Assembly: GCA_030040625.1 (NCBI GenBank)
Contig: JASHTI010000044.1
Coordinates: forward strand, 1-34,380
Direction of reading: 5' to 3'
Origin: Thermoplasmata archaeon
GTDB taxonomy: Archaea > Thermoplasmatota > Thermoplasmata > Lutacidiplasmatales > UBA184
Length of the DNA: 34,380 nt
This document shows, piece by piece, positions 12,323 through 20,303 of the stretch; within the stretch, counting starts at the first letter, position 1; each line of letters starts with the position of its first letter. The notes below the pieces were generated by a model, which saw nothing but the letters and a program-made list of their open reading frames with translations, was not told the origin of the DNA and ran no database searches. A program made the translations under genes and the position numbers.

Positions 12323-14467
12323 TCAGGCGTCCGGGCTCGCGGCCGGGGCGAGGACGATCCGTGCGTCGACCGCGATCGCGCCCTGCCCCTCGGGGCGGAC
12401 GATCAGCGGGTTGAGGTCGAGTTCGGCGATCTCCGGCCGCTCGACGGCGAGCTGGGAGATCCGCTCGATCGCCTCGGCGAGCGCGGGCAGGTCGCTCGGC
12501 GGCTCGCCACGGACCCCCCGCAGGATCGGATAGCCCCGGACCGACTGGATCATGTGCTCGGCCGACAGCGGGCGCATCGGCGCCAGGCGGAAGGCGACGT
12601 CGCGCAGCGTCTCCACGTAGATGCCCCCCATGCCGAACACGACGATCGGTCCGAAGACCGGATCGCGCTGGAGCCCGACGAGCACCTCCTTGCCCCCCCG
12701 GACCTCGGACTCCACCTCGTAGCCGTCGATGCGCGCGTTCGGCGCCGCGGCTCGGACGGCGCGCTCCATGCGCCCCCAGGCGTCCCGCAGCGACGCCGCG
12801 TCGGCGAGCCCGACCGCGACCCCCCCGACGTCCGTCTTGTGCGAGATCGCCGCGGAGGCGACCTTCAGAACGACCGGGTAGCCGAGGCGTCCGGCAGCGT
12901 CCACGGCCTCCGCTTCGGAGTGGACGAGGGTCGACGGAGGGAACCGGATGCCGTACGCCGTCAGAACGCCGCGGGCGGCGAACTCGGGGAGAACGGTCTG
13001 CCCGGCCCGCCGCGCCCGCGCGATCTCCTCCGTCGCCCGGGCGCTGTCGACCTCGAACGAGCGGACCGGGCGGTGCGGCCGGGTGCGCCAGTCGTGGTAG
13101 CGGGCGAGGCCGGCGAGCCCCTCGACCGCCTCCTCCGGGAACGTATACGTCGGAACTCCGGCGCGCTCGAGGAGGGCGACCTCGCTCGAGAGGTCGGTCA
13201 GCCCGAAGAGGCAGGCGACGACCGGCTTCGCGGCGGTGGCCCGCGCCTCGAGAAGCGCTTGTGCCACGGTCTCGCCGGTCATGGTGCCGGTCGGCGTCGC
13301 GATCACCAGCGCTCCGTCGATCCCGTCGGCCCCCAGCAGGCTCCGCAGCGCGAGCCGGTACTCCTCCGCGCCGGCGTCCGCGGTCATGTCCAGCGGGTTC
13401 GCCACCGCCGCGATCGACGGGAGCCGGCTCGCGAGACCGCGGCGGATCGTCTCGGGGAGCGGGGGGAGCTCCAGGCCCTGCCGTATGGCGGCGTCCGCGG
13501 CGACGATCCCCGGGCCGCCGGAGTTCGTGAGGATCACGAGCCGGGGACCGCCCAGCTCGAGCCCGGTGGAGAAGATCTTGGCGAGGCGGAACAGCCCGCC
13601 GAGCGAGTCGACCCGCTGCACCCCCGACTGGGCGAAGACGGAGTCGTACAGCTGGTCGCGACCGGACTGGGCGAGCGAGCCCGTGTGGCTCTTGGCGGCC
13701 CGCTCCCCGACCGAGGTGCGACCGCTCTTGATCACGAGCACGGGCTTGCGTTCCGTGACCTCCCGGGCCGCCTCGAGGAAGCGCCGCCCGTCCGCGAGGC
13801 TCTCGACGTACAGCAGGATGACGCGGGTCCGCTCGTCGCGGCCCAGCGCGGCGAGCAGGTCGTTCTCGTCGACGCCGGCTCGGTTCCCGACCGAGACGAA
13901 CCGGGAGAAACCGATCCGCTCCGCCGCGCCGTACTTGAGGATCCCCGCGCCGAGGGCGCCGCTCTGCGAGACGAAGGCGATGTTGCCCGCCGGGGGGAGC
14001 GACTCGCTGAACGTCGCGTTCAGGCTGACGGCCGGGTCGGTGTTGAAGACGCCGAAGCAGTTCGGGCCGACCAGCGACATCCCGTGGTCGCGGGCCCGCC
14101 GGACGACCTCCGCCTCGAGCACCGCCCCGGCGTCGCCGACCTCGCGGAACCCGGCGGAAATGACGATCGCGCCGCGTGCGCCGACCCGCCCCAGCTCGTC
14201 GATCGTCTCGGCGACCCGCGGGGCCGGCACGATCACGACCCCGAGCTCGGGCGGCTCCGGCAGGGAGCGAAGGTCCGGGTAGCACCGGACCCCGCCGACG
14301 CTCTTCCAGGACGGGTTCACCGGATAGGCGACGCCCTGGAAGCCCGCGGCGAGCAGGTTGCGGAAAAGACTGGTGCCGACCTTACCGGGCCGGTTCGACG
14401 CGCCGATCACGGCGACCGACGCCGGCCGGAACAGCTCGTCCAGCTCCTCGGACCGCCCGACGCTCAT
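12323..14467 (-). CDS. acd: ADP-forming acetate-CoA ligase, fused alpha-beta subunits
   Basis: Converts acetyl-CoA (or another acyl-CoA) + ADP + phosphate to the acid + ATP + CoA, the archaeal route to substrate-level ATP. The 714 residues comprise a CoA-binding Rossmann domain (VAVIGASNRPGKVG, 18-31), two ligase-CoA domains with the phosphorylated His261 in AKSHTGSLA, a linker, and a C-terminal ATP-grasp domain with the ISHKTDVGGV motif (second phospho-His) and ELDLNPLIV near the end. Some archaea have separate alpha and beta chains; here they are fused. It fits with the pyruvate:ferredoxin oxidoreductase at 28753-31719. A TATA-like element 24-31 bases upstream suggests a leaderless mRNA. 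Acyl-CoA range cannot be told from sequence. Confidence 0.92.
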   Translation of the reverse strand: MSVGRSEELDELFRPASVAVIGASNRPGKVGTSLFRNLLAAGFQGVAYPVNPSWKSVGGVRCYPDLRSLPEPPELGVVIVPAPRVAETIDELGRVGARGAIVISAGFREVGDAGAVLEAEVVRRARDHGMSLVGPNCFGVFNTDPAVSLNATFSESLPPAGNIAFVSQSGALGAGILKYGAAERIGFSRFVSVGNRAGVDENDLLAALGRDERTRVILLYVESLADGRRFLEAAREVTERKPVLVIKSGRTSVGERAAKSHTGSLAQSGRDQLYDSVFAQSGVQRVDSLGGLFRLAKIFSTGLELGGPRLVILTNSGGPGIVAADAAIRQGLELPPLPETIRRGLASRLPSIAAVANPLDMTADAGAEEYRLALRSLLGADGIDGALVIATPTGTMTGETVAQALLEARATAAKPVVACLFGLTDLSSEVALLERAGVPTYTFPEEAVEGLAGLARYHDWRTRPHRPVRSFEVDSARATEEIARARRAGQTVLPEFAARGVLTAYGIRFPPSTLVHSEAEAVDAAGRLGYPVVLKVASAAISHKTDVGGVAVGLADAASLRDAWGRMERAVRAAAPNARIDGYEVESEVRGGKEVLVGLQRDPVFGPIVVFGMGGIYVETLRDVAFRLAPMRPLSAEHMIQSVRGYPILRGVRGEPPSDLPALAEAIERISQLAVERPEIAELDLNPLIVRPEGQGAIAVDARIVLAPAASPDA

Positions 14468-14490
14468 CCACCGACTCCGACCGCGCTGGG

Positions 14491-14499
14491 ACGCTTAGC
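14491..14499 (-). promoter_or_regulatory. Putative TATA-like element of acd
   Basis: The minus strand reads CGCTAAGCG, centred about 28 bases before ATG 14467. The core resembles the element at 5575-5585. Confidence 0.4.
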
Positions 14500-14533
14500 G
14501 CCACGCCCGAGGAGTGCCCCGCCCGTCAAGGGT

Positions 14534-14569
14534 GGCGGTCGAGCCCCGGAGGGCCCGGGCCCGACCGCC
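14534..14569 (-). terminator. GC-rich inverted repeat between DUF981 gene and acd
   Basis: GGCGGTCG (14534-14541) and CGACCGCC (14562-14569) are perfect inverted copies, with further GCCC/GGGC pairing inside the 20-base interval. It lies just downstream of the stop of the membrane protein gene on the minus strand and ahead of the acd promoter. No T-run follows, so a role as terminator or mRNA 3' structure is an inference. Confidence 0.35.
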
Positions 14570-14580
14570 GGGGGGCGTTC

Positions 14581-15237
14581 CTACGGCGGACTGGCGAGGT
14601 GACCCCAGGCCGCCGCGATGCCGTAGCCGACGGCCGCGGCGCCCGCGAGGACGATCAGCAGCAGGAAGCCCGAGAGCAGGATGCGCCAGAGCCACGGCCA
14701 CTGCGGCGTCGGCGTCGAGGGGAGGGGGTCGGCGCCCGGCGTCGTCGGACCCACGACGAACCAGTCGATGTACAGGGTCGCCGGATAGGCGCCGATGGCG
14801 GCGGCGCCGAAGCCAAGGTACAGGTACAGGGTGTCTCGGGGGTCCAGGGTCAGGCCGAGGTTGTAAGCGCGGACCCCGTAGAAGAGCACGCCCAGCCCCG
14901 CGATCACCGAGAGCATCCCGACAAAGTGCGTCGGGAAGCGGTACCAGACTGCGAGCGCGAAGGCGATCAGGATGATGCTCAGCATGAGCGTCGCGTCGAA
15001 GAAGAACAGATTGAACTGACCCGGGAGCGGCCAATCGGTCTCGCCCCATACCGAGATGACGCCCAGGAAGAAGCCGAGCAGTCCGAGGAGCAGCGCCCCC
15101 TCGCGAAGGTGGCTGTTCGCGCGCACCAGGTCCTTTCGGCGTACCTCGAACCAGACCAGCACGGCGGTGTAGAACACCGTGGCGGTCACGAGGATCAGCA
15201 GGTCCAGCACCAGGGTCAGGTCGTCCAAGAACGTCAT
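14581..15237 (-). CDS. DUF981-like archaeal membrane protein
   Basis: The 218-residue protein has about six hydrophobic segments (roughly 8-28, 47-66, 77-100, 108-125, 137-158 and 182-207). The WPLPGQFNLFFFDATLMLS region, with PLPG before a conserved Asp, recalls DUF981, a membrane family seen mainly in archaea and without a known function. Loops are short and there are no soluble domains. The start at 15237 is supported by GGAAGG (15245-15250) seven bases upstream, and by the poor composition of the longer frame before it. A TATA-like ATAACCCC lies further upstream near 15310. It is divergent from carbamate kinase. Family call moderate, function unknown. Confidence 0.72.
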   Translation of the reverse strand: MTFLDDLTLVLDLLILVTATVFYTAVLVWFEVRRKDLVRANSHLREGALLLGLLGFFLGVISVWGETDWPLPGQFNLFFFDATLMLSIILIAFALAVWYRFPTHFVGMLSVIAGLGVLFYGVRAYNLGLTLDPRDTLYLYLGFGAAAIGAYPATLYIDWFVVGPTTPGADPLPSTPTPQWPWLWRILLSGFLLLIVLAGAAAVGYGIAAAWGHLASPP

Positions 15238-15244
15238 CGTTCTA

Positions 15245-15250
15245 CCTTCC
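15245..15250 (-). promoter_or_regulatory. Shine-Dalgarno GGAAGG before the DUF981-like gene
   Basis: The minus strand reads GGAAGG, seven bases before ATG 15237. It selects this start out of an open frame that extends 78 codons further upstream. Confidence 0.45.
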
Positions 15251-15494
15251 GTACGACGTGGGTCAGAGGCTCGCCTCGCCCGACATCGGACGGGGGAGGC
15301 GGGAGTGGGGTTATCGAGGTTGCGTTGATTCCAATTCACGCACGGCGGACCGCCCCGGGCCGCGCGTTCGTCCCTCGGCCCCGACGCTTCATCTGCGCGC
15401 CCGCGCCTAGGGCGACCACGGGAGTTGGACACGGCGCCGGGCGGGGGATGATCCCCGGGCGACGCCGTCACCGCGGGTCCGGAAAAGGCGTCGA

Positions 15495-16511
15495 ATGAGT
15501 GAACGGACGGGGCGGGATCGGCGCGAGCGGATCGTCGTCGCCCTCGGTGGCAACGCGATCCAGCGGGCCCACGATCATGGCACCTGGGCGGAGGCCGTTC
15601 GCCAGGTGCGGCGAACGGCCCGGGTGCTCGCTTCCCTCGTGGGGCCGGCTCGGGAGCTGATCGTCACGCACGGCAACGGCCCGCAGGTCGGCAGCCTGCT
15701 CCGCGAGGCCGAGCTCGGCGCCGCGGAGGTCCCGGTCCCCCCGATGCATGTCCTGGACGCCGAGACCGAGGGACAGCTCGGCTACCTGATCGCCGGCGAG
15801 CTCGAGGCGGCGCTTCGGCGCCGGGGCCGTCCGCGGACCGTCCTGCCGATCATCAGTCGCACGGAGGTCTCGGCGGCGGACCCGGCGTTCCGCCGACCGA
15901 CCAAGCCGGTCGGCAGGTTCTACACGGCCGAGGAGGCGCAGCGTCGCCAGCGCGACGCCGGATGGGTGATGCGCGAGGACCGGGCGCGCGGCGGCTGGCG
16001 CCGGCTGGTGCCGTCGCCGCGGCCCCGGCGCTGGCTGGAGGGACCGGCCGTTCGACGGATCCTCGACGCCGGCCTCGGCGACCGCTGTCTGTTCATCGTC
16101 GCCGGTGGGGGCGGCATCCCCGTCGTGCGCCGCGGGGACGGCTGGGTCGGGGTCGATGCGGTGATCGACAAGGATCGCGGCGCCGCGCTGGTGGCGGACG
16201 CGCTGGGAGCGGAGACGCTCGTGGTCGTCACCGACGTCCCCGGGGCGGCCGTCGGCTTCCGGACCGCACGGCCCCGCTGGCTCGGGAAGGTCCCCCGCGC
16301 GGAGCTCGCCCGCCTCGCGCGTCGCGGCGAGTTCGAAGAGGGGAGCATGGGCCCGAAAGTGGAGGCCGGCCTCACGTTCCTCACGGGGCCGCGACGGCGG
16401 TTCGCCATCACCGACCTCGGCTCGCTGCCGAAGGCGCTCGCCGGCCGCGCCGGCACCCGCGTGTGGCCCCGGTCGGCGGGCCCCCGGGCGCGACGCGCGC
16501 GGCCCAAGTAG
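15495..16511 (+). CDS. arcC: Carbamate kinase
   Basis: Interconverts carbamoyl phosphate + ADP and carbamate + ATP. The amino-acid-kinase signatures are all visible in order: VALGGNAIQ near residue 14, THGNGPQVG (about 56-64), TKPVGRFY (about 136-143), VAGGGGIPV (about 201-209), VDAVIDKDRGAALVA (about 219-233) and EEGSMGPKVEA near 285, which is specific to carbamate kinases. Length 338 is slightly above the usual ~310 because of a short N-terminal extension and a basic C-terminal tail. No arginine deiminase or ornithine carbamoyltransferase genes are near, so the source of carbamoyl phosphate (arginine, purine or other catabolism) is open. Confidence 0.93.
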   Translation: MSERTGRDRRERIVVALGGNAIQRAHDHGTWAEAVRQVRRTARVLASLVGPARELIVTHGNGPQVGSLLREAELGAAEVPVPPMHVLDAETEGQLGYLIAGELEAALRRRGRPRTVLPIISRTEVSAADPAFRRPTKPVGRFYTAEEAQRRQRDAGWVMREDRARGGWRRLVPSPRPRRWLEGPAVRRILDAGLGDRCLFIVAGGGGIPVVRRGDGWVGVDAVIDKDRGAALVADALGAETLVVVTDVPGAAVGFRTARPRWLGKVPRAELARLARRGEFEEGSMGPKVEAGLTFLTGPRRRFAITDLGSLPKALAGRAGTRVWPRSAGPRARRARPK

Positions 16512-16550
16512 TCGCCGTCAACCCCGGCTGACATCGCGGCGAGCGCGGGA

Positions 16551-16558
16551 GTTAACTC
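16551..16558 (+). promoter_or_regulatory. Putative TATA box of ilvE
   Basis: GTTAACTC is an AT-rich palindrome-like box centred about 26 bases before ATG 16580, matching leaderless spacing. Confidence 0.45.
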
Positions 16559-16579
16559 GGCCCGCTCGTCTGACCGGGC

Positions 16580-17503
16580 ATGGTCGCGCTGCAGCCGCTC
16601 TCGAAGATCTGGATGGACGGCGCGCTCGTGGACTGGCCGGACGCCCGGGTGCACGTGCTCACGCACGCGTTGCACTACGGCTACGCGGTCTTCGAGGGGA
16701 TCCGCTGCCACACGACATCGCGCGGTCCGGCGATCTTCCGGCTCGACGAGCACCTGGACCGCTTCCTCAACAGCGCGAAGATCTACCGGATGAAGCTCGC
16801 GTACGGCCGCGAGGAGCTTCGGCGAGCCTGCATCGACCTCGTCCGGGCGAACGGGGGGGTCGCGGCCTACCTTCGTCCGATCGCCTTCTCCGGCTACGGA
16901 GAGATGGGGCTGGACCCGACGCGCGCCCCGGTCCAGGTCGCCGTGGCGATGTGGCCCTGGGGCGCGTACCTCGGCGAAGAGGGTCAGGCGCGGGGGGTCC
17001 GATCGCTCGTCTCGAGCTGGACCCGGGTCGACTCGCGCATGCTCCCGCCGCAGGCGAAGTGCGCGGCGAACTACGCGAACTCGGCGCTGGCCAAGATGGA
17101 GGCGGTCGCCGCGGGCTACGACGAGGCGATCCTGCTGAACTCCGCGGGAATGGTCGCCGAGGGCCCCGGGGAGAACATCTTCCGCGTGAAGAACAACGTC
17201 GTGAGCACGCCACCGGCGAGCTCCGGTATCCTTCGGGGTATCACCCGAGACACGGTGATCCAGTTCCTCGCCGACGAAGGGCTGCTGTTCCGTCGGAACG
17301 ACTTCACCCGCGAGGAGCTGTTCACCTCCGACGAGGTCCTCTACACGGGGACCGCGGCCGGGATCACGCCCATCCGCGAGGTTGACGGCCGACCGATCGG
17401 CACCGGCGACTACCCGGTGACGCGGCGGCTGCAGCGCCGGTACACCGACGCGATCGAGGGGCGGCTGCCGGAGCGCGAGGCCTGGCTCACGTTCGTCCGC
17501 TAG
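16580..17503 (+). CDS. ilvE: Branched-chain-amino-acid aminotransferase
   Basis: PLP enzyme of fold type IV that moves the amino group between Leu/Ile/Val and 2-oxoglutarate. Family signatures: KIWMDGALVDWPDARVHVLT at the N-terminus, HYGYAVFEGIR (32-42), the PLP lysine K160 in PPQAKCAANYANS, EAILLNSAGMVAEGPGENIF (glycine-rich phosphate region, about 181-200) and LYTGTAAGITPI near 254-265. Its 307 residues are the standard length. In a fermenting archaeon it could also serve branched-chain amino acid breakdown to 2-oxoacids for ferredoxin oxidoreductases. Its last 17 bases overlap the end of the convergent DUF6390-like gene. Confidence 0.95.
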   Translation: MVALQPLSKIWMDGALVDWPDARVHVLTHALHYGYAVFEGIRCHTTSRGPAIFRLDEHLDRFLNSAKIYRMKLAYGREELRRACIDLVRANGGVAAYLRPIAFSGYGEMGLDPTRAPVQVAVAMWPWGAYLGEEGQARGVRSLVSSWTRVDSRMLPPQAKCAANYANSALAKMEAVAAGYDEAILLNSAGMVAEGPGENIFRVKNNVVSTPPASSGILRGITRDTVIQFLADEGLLFRRNDFTREELFTSDEVLYTGTAAGITPIREVDGRPIGTGDYPVTRRLQRRYTDAIEGRLPEREAWLTFVR

Positions 17504-18251
17504 CGGGGGGATCGAACGATACCACCCCGAGCGCCGGCAGCGCTTGGTTCGCCGCGTCCAGCGATCGCTGCGTCCACTGCTCGAGCCGGGCGGCGCTCCG
17601 GGGGTCCGGGAGGAGCGCCGGCCAGGACCAGTGCAGGACGACCGCTCGACCGACGCCCACCCCCTCGAGGACGCGGGGATCGTAGGCGACGGTCCGCTCG
17701 GCGTGCCCGCGCAGGACGAGCCCGGAGGGTCCGGGGGCGAGCGTCGGGCCGGCGACCGTGAGCGCGTCGGCCCCGACGGCTCGGACCTCGGCGGCGGCGG
17801 GGCGGCACGCCTCCAGGTTCGACAGGGTCGTCGGCACGTGGCCGGTCACCGCACCGACCCCGACGTAGGCGACATGGAAGACGTGGTGCGGGAGGGGCCG
17901 CTCGGGGAGGTGCTCGGCGAGCCGCCGGGCGATCGAGGCGGGCAGGCCCCGCCCCCGCAGCGCCTCGAGGAGCCGAAGGAACCCGGGGCGGTCGACCGCC
18001 TCCAGCAGCTCGTTGCCGAGCCAGTACGCCGCCACGACCTCGGGGTCGAACGGGTCCCGTCCGGTGGCGCTCCCGATCGCCTCCAGGTACGGCATGAGCG
18101 CCTCGAATCGGGCGAGCGCCGCACGTGCGGCCGGCGAGCCACGGCCGCTCGTGATCGCCGCGTAGAGCGCCGGCTCCGCGTCCTCCGGGCCGCAGTAGCG
18201 CAGCCGGTTGGTCGCGATCGAGAAGCGAGCGCAGAGGGCGACGCCGTCCAT
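17487..18251 (-). CDS. DUF6390-like protein, last gene of the hydrogenase operon
   Basis: The 254-residue soluble protein starts MDGVALCARFSIATNRLRYC and contains a likely DUF6390 signature, NRLRYCGPEDAEP. As far as I recall, proteins of this family occur beside group 3b-type hydrogenases in bacteria; I could not check this. Other visible motifs are LPHHVFHVAYVGVGAVTGHV (about 119-138, His-rich) and AVVLHWSWPALL (about 204-215). Together with conserved Cys7 and Cys20 these could bind a metal, but no function is known. The gene begins one base after the stop of the EamA-type transporter, so it is translated from the same mRNA. It overlaps the ilvE 3' end by 17 bases. Confidence 0.6.
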   Translation of the reverse strand: MDGVALCARFSIATNRLRYCGPEDAEPALYAAITSGRGSPAARAALARFEALMPYLEAIGSATGRDPFDPEVVAAYWLGNELLEAVDRPGFLRLLEALRGRGLPASIARRLAEHLPERPLPHHVFHVAYVGVGAVTGHVPTTLSNLEACRPAAAEVRAVGADALTVAGPTLAPGPSGLVLRGHAERTVAYDPRVLEGVGVGRAVVLHWSWPALLPDPRSAARLEQWTQRSLDAANQALPALGVVSFDPPASGRT

Positions 18252-18252
18252 G

Positions 18253-19206
18253 CTAGCCGCGCCACGGCCGCGGGGTCCGGCCGAGCAGCAGATCGCGGAC
18301 CGCGACGAGGTGGGGGGAACCGAGCGCCACGAGGACCCCGCCGACGACCACCACCGCCCCCACCGCCGCGAGCGGCGGGACGACCGCGTGGCTCACCGTT
18401 AGGTCGAGCGCCCAGGAGATCGGGAACCCGAGGACGAGCACGCTGGAGGCGACGCCCAGCTCCACCCGGGCGAGCCCCGGATACCAGGTGAGCACGAAGG
18501 CGGCGAGCAGCGCGGCGCTGATCCCGACCCACATCCACTCGGCGGGGGAGTAGCTCACGACCGTTCCCCAACCGCCGAGGGCCAGGAGGTACGCCGAGAG
18601 GAACACCGCGCCGAACCCCATCCGCCCGAGGGCGACGACCGATCCGCGCAGCCGGCGCAGCGCGTGCTTGGAGACCGTGTACTCGGCGGCCCAGAGGAGG
18701 GTCGCCGCCAGCACGTAGGCCGAGCCGTCGGTCCAGATCGGCGACAGGAGCGAGAGCAGGAGCAGATTGCCGCCCAGGATGAGCGCGGCCGCGAGGGCGA
18801 GACGCGGATGGGCCCGCTCTCGCAGCGCGACGATCCCGAAGACGGTGGCGAAGATGAACAGCGTCCGGTAGACGAACGAGGCGGTCAGGGTGCCGTGCGC
18901 CGCGGTCGCCAACTGCAGCCCCCGGAAGAAGAGGACGAACGGCACCGCTCCCCCGATCAGCCCGATGACCGCGAGGGTGCCGAGGTCCCGGGGACGGAGC
19001 GAGGAGCCGGAGCCCACGAGGGCGAGCGCGCCGAACGGTAGGACGACCGCCGCGACCGCGAGGTTTCGGATCGTCACGAACGCGGTCGAACCGGTCCCGG
19101 CGACCGCGTAGCCGTTGACGAAGGTGGAGACGCCGCTGATCACGGCGGTCGCGAGCACGAGCAGCACGCCCGCCCCGAGCGCCCCGCGTCCGCCCAGATC
19201 GCTCAT
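18253..19206 (-). CDS. EamA/DMT-superfamily transporter within the hydrogenase operon
   Basis: The 317-residue protein has about ten hydrophobic segments in two similar halves, the layout of EamA-type drug/metabolite transporters (first half with FVTIRNLAVAAVVLPFGAL, second with LWAAEYTVSKHALRRLRG, where the repeat begins). The substrate is unknown. Its ATG overlaps the stop of hypC by two bases (ATGA), so it is a true operon member and not a later neighbour. Transporters are not standard hydrogenase genes; a role in nickel or metabolite movement would be speculation. Confidence 0.85.
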   Translation of the reverse strand: MSDLGGRGALGAGVLLVLATAVISGVSTFVNGYAVAGTGSTAFVTIRNLAVAAVVLPFGALALVGSGSSLRPRDLGTLAVIGLIGGAVPFVLFFRGLQLATAAHGTLTASFVYRTLFIFATVFGIVALRERAHPRLALAAALILGGNLLLLSLLSPIWTDGSAYVLAATLLWAAEYTVSKHALRRLRGSVVALGRMGFGAVFLSAYLLALGGWGTVVSYSPAEWMWVGISAALLAAFVLTWYPGLARVELGVASSVLVLGFPISWALDLTVSHAVVPPLAAVGAVVVVGGVLVALGSPHLVAVRDLLLGRTPRPWRG

Positions 19207-19502
19207 CGGGGTCCGTCCTCCGGAGCCGACGGATCCCGGGTCCCCGGGCCCTCCCGGCCCGTCGCCGTCCCTGTCGGGGCGACCGTCACCGACTCGAGCA
19301 ACCCCAGCGCCTCCCGGGCCTCGGCCTCCGACAGGCGGCGGTAGACGAAGCCGGCCTGTACCAGCACCCAGTCGCCGACCTGCGCTTCGGGGAGGTAGAC
19401 GAGCTGGGCTCGCCGTCGGCTTGCGCCATACTCGATCTCGGCGACGGGGACGCCCCCCTCGTCATGGACGGCGACCAGGCGTCCGGGGATCGCGAGGCAC
19501 AT
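19203..19502 (-). CDS. hypC: Hydrogenase maturation chaperone HypC/HupF family
   Basis: HypC binds HypD and the precursor of the large subunit while the Fe(CN)2CO group is built and inserted. The hallmark N-terminus MCLAIPGRLV with the essential Cys2 is present, followed by EIEYGASRRRAQLVYLPEAQ and VGDWVLVQAGFVYRRLSEAEA, the normal OB-like core. The 99-residue chain is slightly longer than usual because of a Gly/Pro/Thr-rich tail (about 75-99). hypD, hypE, hypF and hypB are not in this window and must be elsewhere if this hydrogenase is made. Starts 9 bases after the HypA-like gene. Confidence 0.93.
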   Translation of the reverse strand: MCLAIPGRLVAVHDEGGVPVAEIEYGASRRRAQLVYLPEAQVGDWVLVQAGFVYRRLSEAEAREALGLLESVTVAPTGTATGREGPGTRDPSAPEDGPR

Positions 19503-19511
19503 CGGCGGACC

Positions 19512-19817
19512 TCACCCGTCCCGAACGGAAGAAGGCGGCGACGGCCGCACGGCCGCCGGTCCAAAGGTAACGGTACGCAGCAGCAGGGAGGCCGCGCGAG
19601 GGTCGGTCGGGGACGGCAGCAGCTCGACCTCGAGGACGGCCGCTTCGGCGGGGCCCCCGGCCATCGCCCGGGCCCAGAGCTGCCGGAGCCGGGGCTCATC
19701 GACGTGGGCGAGCGGCCCCAGCGCCACCGAGGCACGAAGGATCGCTGCTCCGCCCGCGCCGCGGGAGAGCTCTTCGACCTTACGGCGCAGGTCGCGCATG
19801 AGCGCCTCTTCGTGCAT
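19512..19817 (-). CDS. HypA-like nickel-insertion protein lacking the zinc domain
   Basis: The 101-residue protein begins MHEEALMRDLRRKVEELSRG, which keeps the MHE nickel-binding N-terminus of HypA (His2), and the following VALGPLAHVDEPRLRQLW and AVLEVELL match the HypA core. HypA normally carries two CxxC motifs that bind structural zinc; this protein has no cysteine at all, and the middle is replaced by PSPTDPRAAS. It is 3 bases after the maturation protease and 9 before hypC. It could be a trimmed subfamily that works with group 3b-type enzymes, or a divergent copy with a true HypA elsewhere. Confidence 0.7.
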   Translation of the reverse strand: MHEEALMRDLRRKVEELSRGAGGAAILRASVALGPLAHVDEPRLRQLWARAMAGGPAEAAVLEVELLPSPTDPRAASLLLRTVTFGPAAVRPSPPSSVRDG

Positions 19818-19820
19818 CGC

Positions 19821-20303
19821 TCACCCCGTCTCCGTCGGCCACGCTTGCAGCTCGCGGACGATCGCCTCGGCCGCCCGCGGCACCCCGGCGGCGACCTCCT
19901 CGCTCAGCGTCGGTCCGAAGCCGAGCTCTCCGGCCTCGATCAGATACACGACCAGCCGGCGCGGCGCCCGGCCGAGCTCGACGGCGAGGGCATAGGCGTC
20001 CGGCAGCGAGAGCGCGTGCGACGAGGTCGACGGGCCGATCGGCGCCCGGGCGAGCGCCGCGCCCTCGAGGCGAAGTACGCTCCCGGCGGTGGCGCCGGTG
20101 CGGCCGGCGTCCACCACGATCGCCGGCGCGGCGTCGCTCCAGAGCTCCAGCAGCTGCAACGGCTCGGCGACCCGCTCGACGAGCGCGACGGAGGGGGAGA
20201 GGCGTCCCCGCAGCGCCCGAACCACGCGCGGCCCGCATCCGTCGTCCCGGCGGGCGGGCTCCCCGAGGCCGAGGACCATCGGTCGGCCGGCGGGGGTGCT
20301 CAT
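19821..20303 (-). CDS. Hydrogenase maturation protease (HybD/HycI family)
   Basis: Cuts the C-terminal peptide of the large subunit after nickel insertion. The 160-residue chain starts with VLGLGEPARRDDGCGPRVVR, where the N/GLGxxxxxDDGxG loop brings the Asp that binds nickel, and contains IVVDAGRTGATAGSVLRLEG and SSHALSLPDAYALA, with the His that serves as another nickel ligand in this family. First residue usually Gly-Asn-Pro/Gly; here GLGEPARR is a small variation. Its ATG overlaps the stop of the large-subunit gene (ATGA), so it is directly coupled to its substrate. Other group 3b clusters also pair the protease with the alpha subunit. Confidence 0.9.
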   Translation of the reverse strand: MSTPAGRPMVLGLGEPARRDDGCGPRVVRALRGRLSPSVALVERVAEPLQLLELWSDAAPAIVVDAGRTGATAGSVLRLEGAALARAPIGPSTSSHALSLPDAYALAVELGRAPRRLVVYLIEAGELGFGPTLSEEVAAGVPRAAEAIVRELQAWPTETG

